The position numbers and the translations under genes were made by a program. From NCBI GenBank assembly GCA_031282985.1, contig JAITCR010000139.1, positions 1 through 17,469 on the forward strand: a stretch of 17,469 nt of DNA, read 5' to 3'. The DNA comes from Nitrososphaerota archaeon. GTDB taxonomy: Archaea; Thermoproteota; Bathyarchaeia; Bathyarchaeales; Bathycorpusculaceae. This document shows positions 14,968 through 17,469 of the stretch, in pieces; the first letter of the stretch is position 1; the number at the start of each line of letters is the position of its first letter. The notes under the pieces are model-generated. The model saw only the letters and a list, made by a program, of their open reading frames with translations. It was not told the DNA's origin and made no database searches.

Positions 14968-15866
14968 GTACATCTCCCGTTAAAGGATTGTTTGCGCTTT
15001 TAAGAATGCCATATTGGCTGATGACTGGTGGGTTATCACTTCTTACAGCTTTTGCCATAGACAAAGACTTTGATCTGCTCTCACCTGTTAAAATAGTGTT
15101 GATTTTCTTTTCAATGGCTTTCGTTGCCAGTGCGGGTTTTGCTATAAATGATTACTTTGATCGTGAAAGTGATGCTATAATAAAACCTAAACGACCAATC
15201 CCTGCGGGTGCGTTGTCGCTTAAACAAGTAATAGCTATATCAAGTGTGCTTTTTGCTACTGGTTTAATAATGTCCTATTTTATTAATTGGGTTAGTTTTG
15301 CAATAATTGCTGTTGACTCACTTCTGTTGCTTTTCTACTCTTATCTGGTGAAACGTAAATCTGGATTTGCTGCAAATATACTCATAGGCATTTTAACTGG
15401 AACCGCTTTTATGTATGGTGAAGCTGCAGTGGTAGATCCAAGTGTAATTACCTTTGTTGCCTCTCTAAGTCTTTATCCGATAGCTTTTGGTACAATTGGT
15501 GGGAATGTTTTGCGTGACATTCTAAGTTTGGAAGGTGACAAAAAAGTAGGTTATCCCACTTTGCCTCAAAAGATTGGTAGCATTAATGCAGCTAAAGTTG
15601 GTGCTTTATTTTTCATGCTAACTGGTCTGCTTGCACCTTTACCCTATATTGTTGAGAGATTCCTACCAGACTCTACTGGTTTTACAGCGTACTATTTGCC
15701 GTTAATTTTGATATGGAGTGTCATGCTAATTTACTCTTCAATACGGCTTGCATTTTCTGCTTCTACAATAGAAAATGTGCGTAAATATGAACGAATGGTA
15801 AGCATGTCTATGATGTTGCTTCCATTAGCCTTGATAGTTGAAACAATAGTTGGAATACTGTTATGA
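14964..15866 (+). CDS. UbiA prenyltransferase, digeranylgeranylglyceryl-phosphate synthase-like
   Basis: This 300-residue membrane protein has about eight hydrophobic helices. The first Asp-rich motif is intact: Asn62-Asp63-x2-Asp66-x3-Asp70, followed by KPKRPIPAG, the arrangement of archaeal DGGGP synthase. The second reads RDILSLEGD (184-192) followed by GYPTLP, matching the DGGGPS pattern GDxxxGxxTLP but with Ser188 where an Asp is usually seen. DGGGP synthase attaches the second geranylgeranyl chain to the glycerol backbone of archaeal lipids. Other UbiA enzymes (haem O or quinone prenyltransferases) are less likely. GAGAGG about 11 nt before the ATG can serve as SD site. It overlaps both neighbours by ATGA, and the Tes-like gene directly downstream strongly supports a lipid role. 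Confidence 0.75.
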   Translation: MSTSPVKGLFALLRMPYWLMTGGLSLLTAFAIDKDFDLLSPVKIVLIFFSMAFVASAGFAINDYFDRESDAIIKPKRPIPAGALSLKQVIAISSVLFATGLIMSYFINWVSFAIIAVDSLLLLFYSYLVKRKSGFAANILIGILTGTAFMYGEAAVVDPSVITFVASLSLYPIAFGTIGGNVLRDILSLEGDKKVGYPTLPQKIGSINAAKVGALFFMLTGLLAPLPYIVERFLPDSTGFTAYYLPLILIWSVMLIYSSIRLAFSASTIENVRKYERMVSMSMMLLPLALIVETIVGILL

Positions 15867-17332
15867 GTAAAACCAAAAGCATCTGCCCTGAATGTCAAAA
15901 AAAGATTGATGCCCAACTAAGTGAACAAAAAGGGCAAATCAAAATTACCAAACAGTGTCCTGAGCATGGCGAATTTAAGGCCACTCACTGGCAAAGTAAG
16001 CCCATTTTTGAACACATGACAAGATATGACAGTTTTCAATACTTAGGTGACCATAACGCGCCAAAAAATCCTGAAGGTTGTCCATATGTTTGTGAAACTT
16101 GCCATAATCACGCGTCTGGAACTGTGATAGGTGTAATTGATGTAACTAAACGTTGCAATTTTAAATGTGCCGTTTGTTTTTCAACTTTTCCAAACCAAGA
16201 TCATGATTATGAGCCAACAAAAGAAGCACTCATAGATATGCTAGAATTTGCTGCAAAAGCAAATCCTAAACCTCCAGCTATTCTCTTTTCAGGTGGAGAA
16301 CCGCTTGAACGAGAAGATATGCCAGAAATTATAGCTGCTGCTCATAGACTAAAATTCATGACTATACTAGCAACCAACGGTACACATCTTGTTAATACAC
16401 CTGGCTTAGCTAAATTGCTTAAAGAAAAAGGGTTAAACATTGTTTATCTGTCCTTTGATAGTTTTAATGAAGATTTCAACAAAAAAATCCGTGGTCTGCC
16501 TCTTGTAGATATTAAACTAAAAGCCATTGAAGTCTGCCGCAAATACGACATGGAAGTCATTTTAGTTAACACTTTAATGAAAAGTCTAAACGATAATGAA
16601 GTTGGTGACATGATACGTTTTGCAGCCAAAAACACCGACATCATCAGGGGCCTAATTTTCCAACCAATAGCCTTCACTGGCAGAGCAACAGAAAACCCCT
16701 TCCGTGAAAACTTTCGTGAATGGAGTTTCGCTGAAGATGTAGAAAAACAAACAAACGGCGAAATAAAAACCACTGACCTATTTCCAATGTCAGTTATGAC
16801 ATCTCCAATCAAAATAATGCGAAAATTCATGCAGAAACCTTGGCCCCTATTTAGTTGTAGCCCTCAGTGCGGTATTGTAAATTGGGTCTACGTTTCTAAA
16901 AGTGGTAAAATGTTCCCAATTAATCAGTTTGTAAATTTTGACAATTTTTTCAATTACATCCGTAAAACTGCTGAAAACGCCGAGTCAAAAGGCAAAATAT
17001 CTCTGCTTTCTTCACTCTTCATGGGTGCTATGCTATCTATGCGCATGCTAGCTGTCACAAAAGAAGTTGGCACATTTACCCTAATAAGCAGCATTATGCG
17101 CATGCATATGTCTCCCTCATATGCTTCATTGGGGAAAATACGACGTCAAATTTTCTTGTTAGGCTGTATGGCGTTTATGGACTCTTATAATTTTGATGTT
17201 AATCGTGTTCGTCGTTGCGTTGTTCACTATATTACACCTGATAAGAAGATTATTCCCTTCTGCGCTTATAACAATGTGCATAGAGTACAAATTGAAAATG
17301 AGTATATTGCACGTCAACAAAAAGACAAATAA
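15863..17332 (+). CDS. tes: Radical SAM tetraether lipid synthase-like protein (Tes family)
   Basis: This 489-residue protein has the cysteine layout of the Tes/MJ0619 family. An N-terminal metal site has Cys8, Cys11 and Cys32 within CPEHG. Cys73-x3-Cys77-x2-Cys80 precedes the radical SAM Cys98-x3-Cys102-x2-Cys105, with SGGEP at 143-147. Cys332/Cys336 begin the late domain with FPINQFV, and Cys435, Cys452 and Cys467 (in IIPFCAYN) finish the set. Tes couples the phytanyl-chain ends of two diether lipids through sp3 carbon radicals to form macrocyclic or tetraether lipids (GDGT). The family also has members of unknown function, so substrate remains inferred, but the directly upstream DGGGPS-like gene (ATGA overlap) fits lipid chemistry well. 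Length is close to characterised members. It is the last gene of the operon. Confidence 0.75.
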   Translation: MSKTKSICPECQKKIDAQLSEQKGQIKITKQCPEHGEFKATHWQSKPIFEHMTRYDSFQYLGDHNAPKNPEGCPYVCETCHNHASGTVIGVIDVTKRCNFKCAVCFSTFPNQDHDYEPTKEALIDMLEFAAKANPKPPAILFSGGEPLEREDMPEIIAAAHRLKFMTILATNGTHLVNTPGLAKLLKEKGLNIVYLSFDSFNEDFNKKIRGLPLVDIKLKAIEVCRKYDMEVILVNTLMKSLNDNEVGDMIRFAAKNTDIIRGLIFQPIAFTGRATENPFRENFREWSFAEDVEKQTNGEIKTTDLFPMSVMTSPIKIMRKFMQKPWPLFSCSPQCGIVNWVYVSKSGKMFPINQFVNFDNFFNYIRKTAENAESKGKISLLSSLFMGAMLSMRMLAVTKEVGTFTLISSIMRMHMSPSYASLGKIRRQIFLLGCMAFMDSYNFDVNRVRRCVVHYITPDKKIIPFCAYNNVHRVQIENEYIARQQKDK

Positions 17333-17374
17333 AAAAGTTTTAACTTAGCTACTAAGGAATTGTTATTAAATAAG
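17333..17374. terminator. Possible shared terminator between convergent genes
   Basis: This 42-nt AT-rich gap lies between the Tes stop and the putative convergent - strand gene. CTTAG-CTA-CTAAG (17344-17356) can form a small hairpin with a 5-bp stem; on the - strand it is followed by a T-run (complement of 17331-17336). It is weak and based on inspection only. Confidence 0.25.
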
Positions 17375-17469
17375 TTATACAGTTTTTTGATTGTTTGGTG
17401 AGATAGTATAGTTCCATTCGCCATGAAAATCAGCGGGAGTTATAGCAATTGAAGAAAACTCTTCCTCAG
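17375..17469 (-). CDS. 3' end of an unrecognised gene (partial)
   Basis: Reading the - strand from the window edge, one frame stays open for 31 codons and ends at TAA (17377-17375). The peptide looks like a real protein C terminus, with segments ITPADFHGEWNYTI and SPNNQ, and its position would make it convergent with the Tes gene, like other gene pairs here. The other frames I followed on this strand stop early. I do not recognise the family; the gene body lies beyond the window. An open frame of this length can arise by chance, so confidence is moderate. Confidence 0.4.
   Translation of the reverse strand, partial: EEEFSSIAITPADFHGEWNYTISPNNQKTV

Noticed and set aside
17423..17452. Nine-codon + strand ORF (MKISGSYSN) and a TTG at 17449 as the start of a new gene
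   Set aside because: The opposite strand has a longer, more protein-like open frame over the same bases; nothing supports a + strand gene here.
1..17469. CRISPR array, tRNA, rRNA or complete insertion sequence
   Set aside because: I found no regularly spaced direct repeats outside the propeller gene, no tRNA-like cloverleaf and no transposase with terminal inverted repeats.

Overview
The window looks archaeal and fits an uncultured lineage of the Bathyarchaeia type. The evidence is a cobamide gene of the archaeal CobY type, a UbiA prenyltransferase resembling digeranylgeranylglyceryl-phosphate synthase, a radical SAM enzyme of the tetraether lipid synthase (Tes/MJ0619) family, TATA-like elements placed for leaderless transcripts, AGGAG-type ribosome sites in front of other genes, and low GC content. 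The Bathyarchaeia placement is an impression from gene style, especially the surface beta-propeller protein, and is not proven. Genes are tightly packed, with many 1-11 nt overlaps. No gene-free stretch exceeds about 200 nt, and I see no rRNA, tRNA, CRISPR array or complete insertion sequence.

Left part (1-5133, + strand): the possible tail of an unknown gene is followed by a surface-anchored protein with 16 PQQ-type propeller repeats, consistent with two eight-bladed propellers. It overlaps a secreted or membrane-anchored TIM-barrel, glycosidase-like protein. After a clear promoter and Shine-Dalgarno site comes a lone HemN/HemW-like radical SAM protein.

Middle (5251-9889): on the - strand, a three-helix membrane protein with an internal duplication is coupled by an 11-nt overlap to CobD, the PLP-dependent L-threonine-O-3-phosphate decarboxylase. 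Divergent from it, after only 17 nt, runs a + strand operon of three glycosyltransferases (GT2, membrane GT2, GT4), probably for lipid-linked glycan or surface polysaccharide assembly.

Second - strand block (9958-13984): a radical SAM/SPASM protein with an N-terminal zinc-ribbon-like site is coupled (TAATG) to a DUF362 protein. Behind it are CobS and CobY (ATGA overlap), which with CobD cover late steps of cobamide assembly.

Right part (14032-17332, + strand): a sugar-nucleotide epimerase, a DGGGP-synthase-like UbiA protein and a Tes-like radical SAM enzyme, linked by two ATGA overlaps. This reads as a membrane-lipid operon: attachment of the second isoprenoid chain, tail-to-tail joining of chains into tetraethers, and possibly sugar supply for the head group. 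The last ~95 bases hold the 3' end of an unrecognised - strand gene.

The most interesting items are the lipid operon, the DUF362-radical SAM pair, the duplicated membrane protein coupled to CobD, changed residues in conserved motifs of CobS and the UbiA protein, and very compact divergent promoters.
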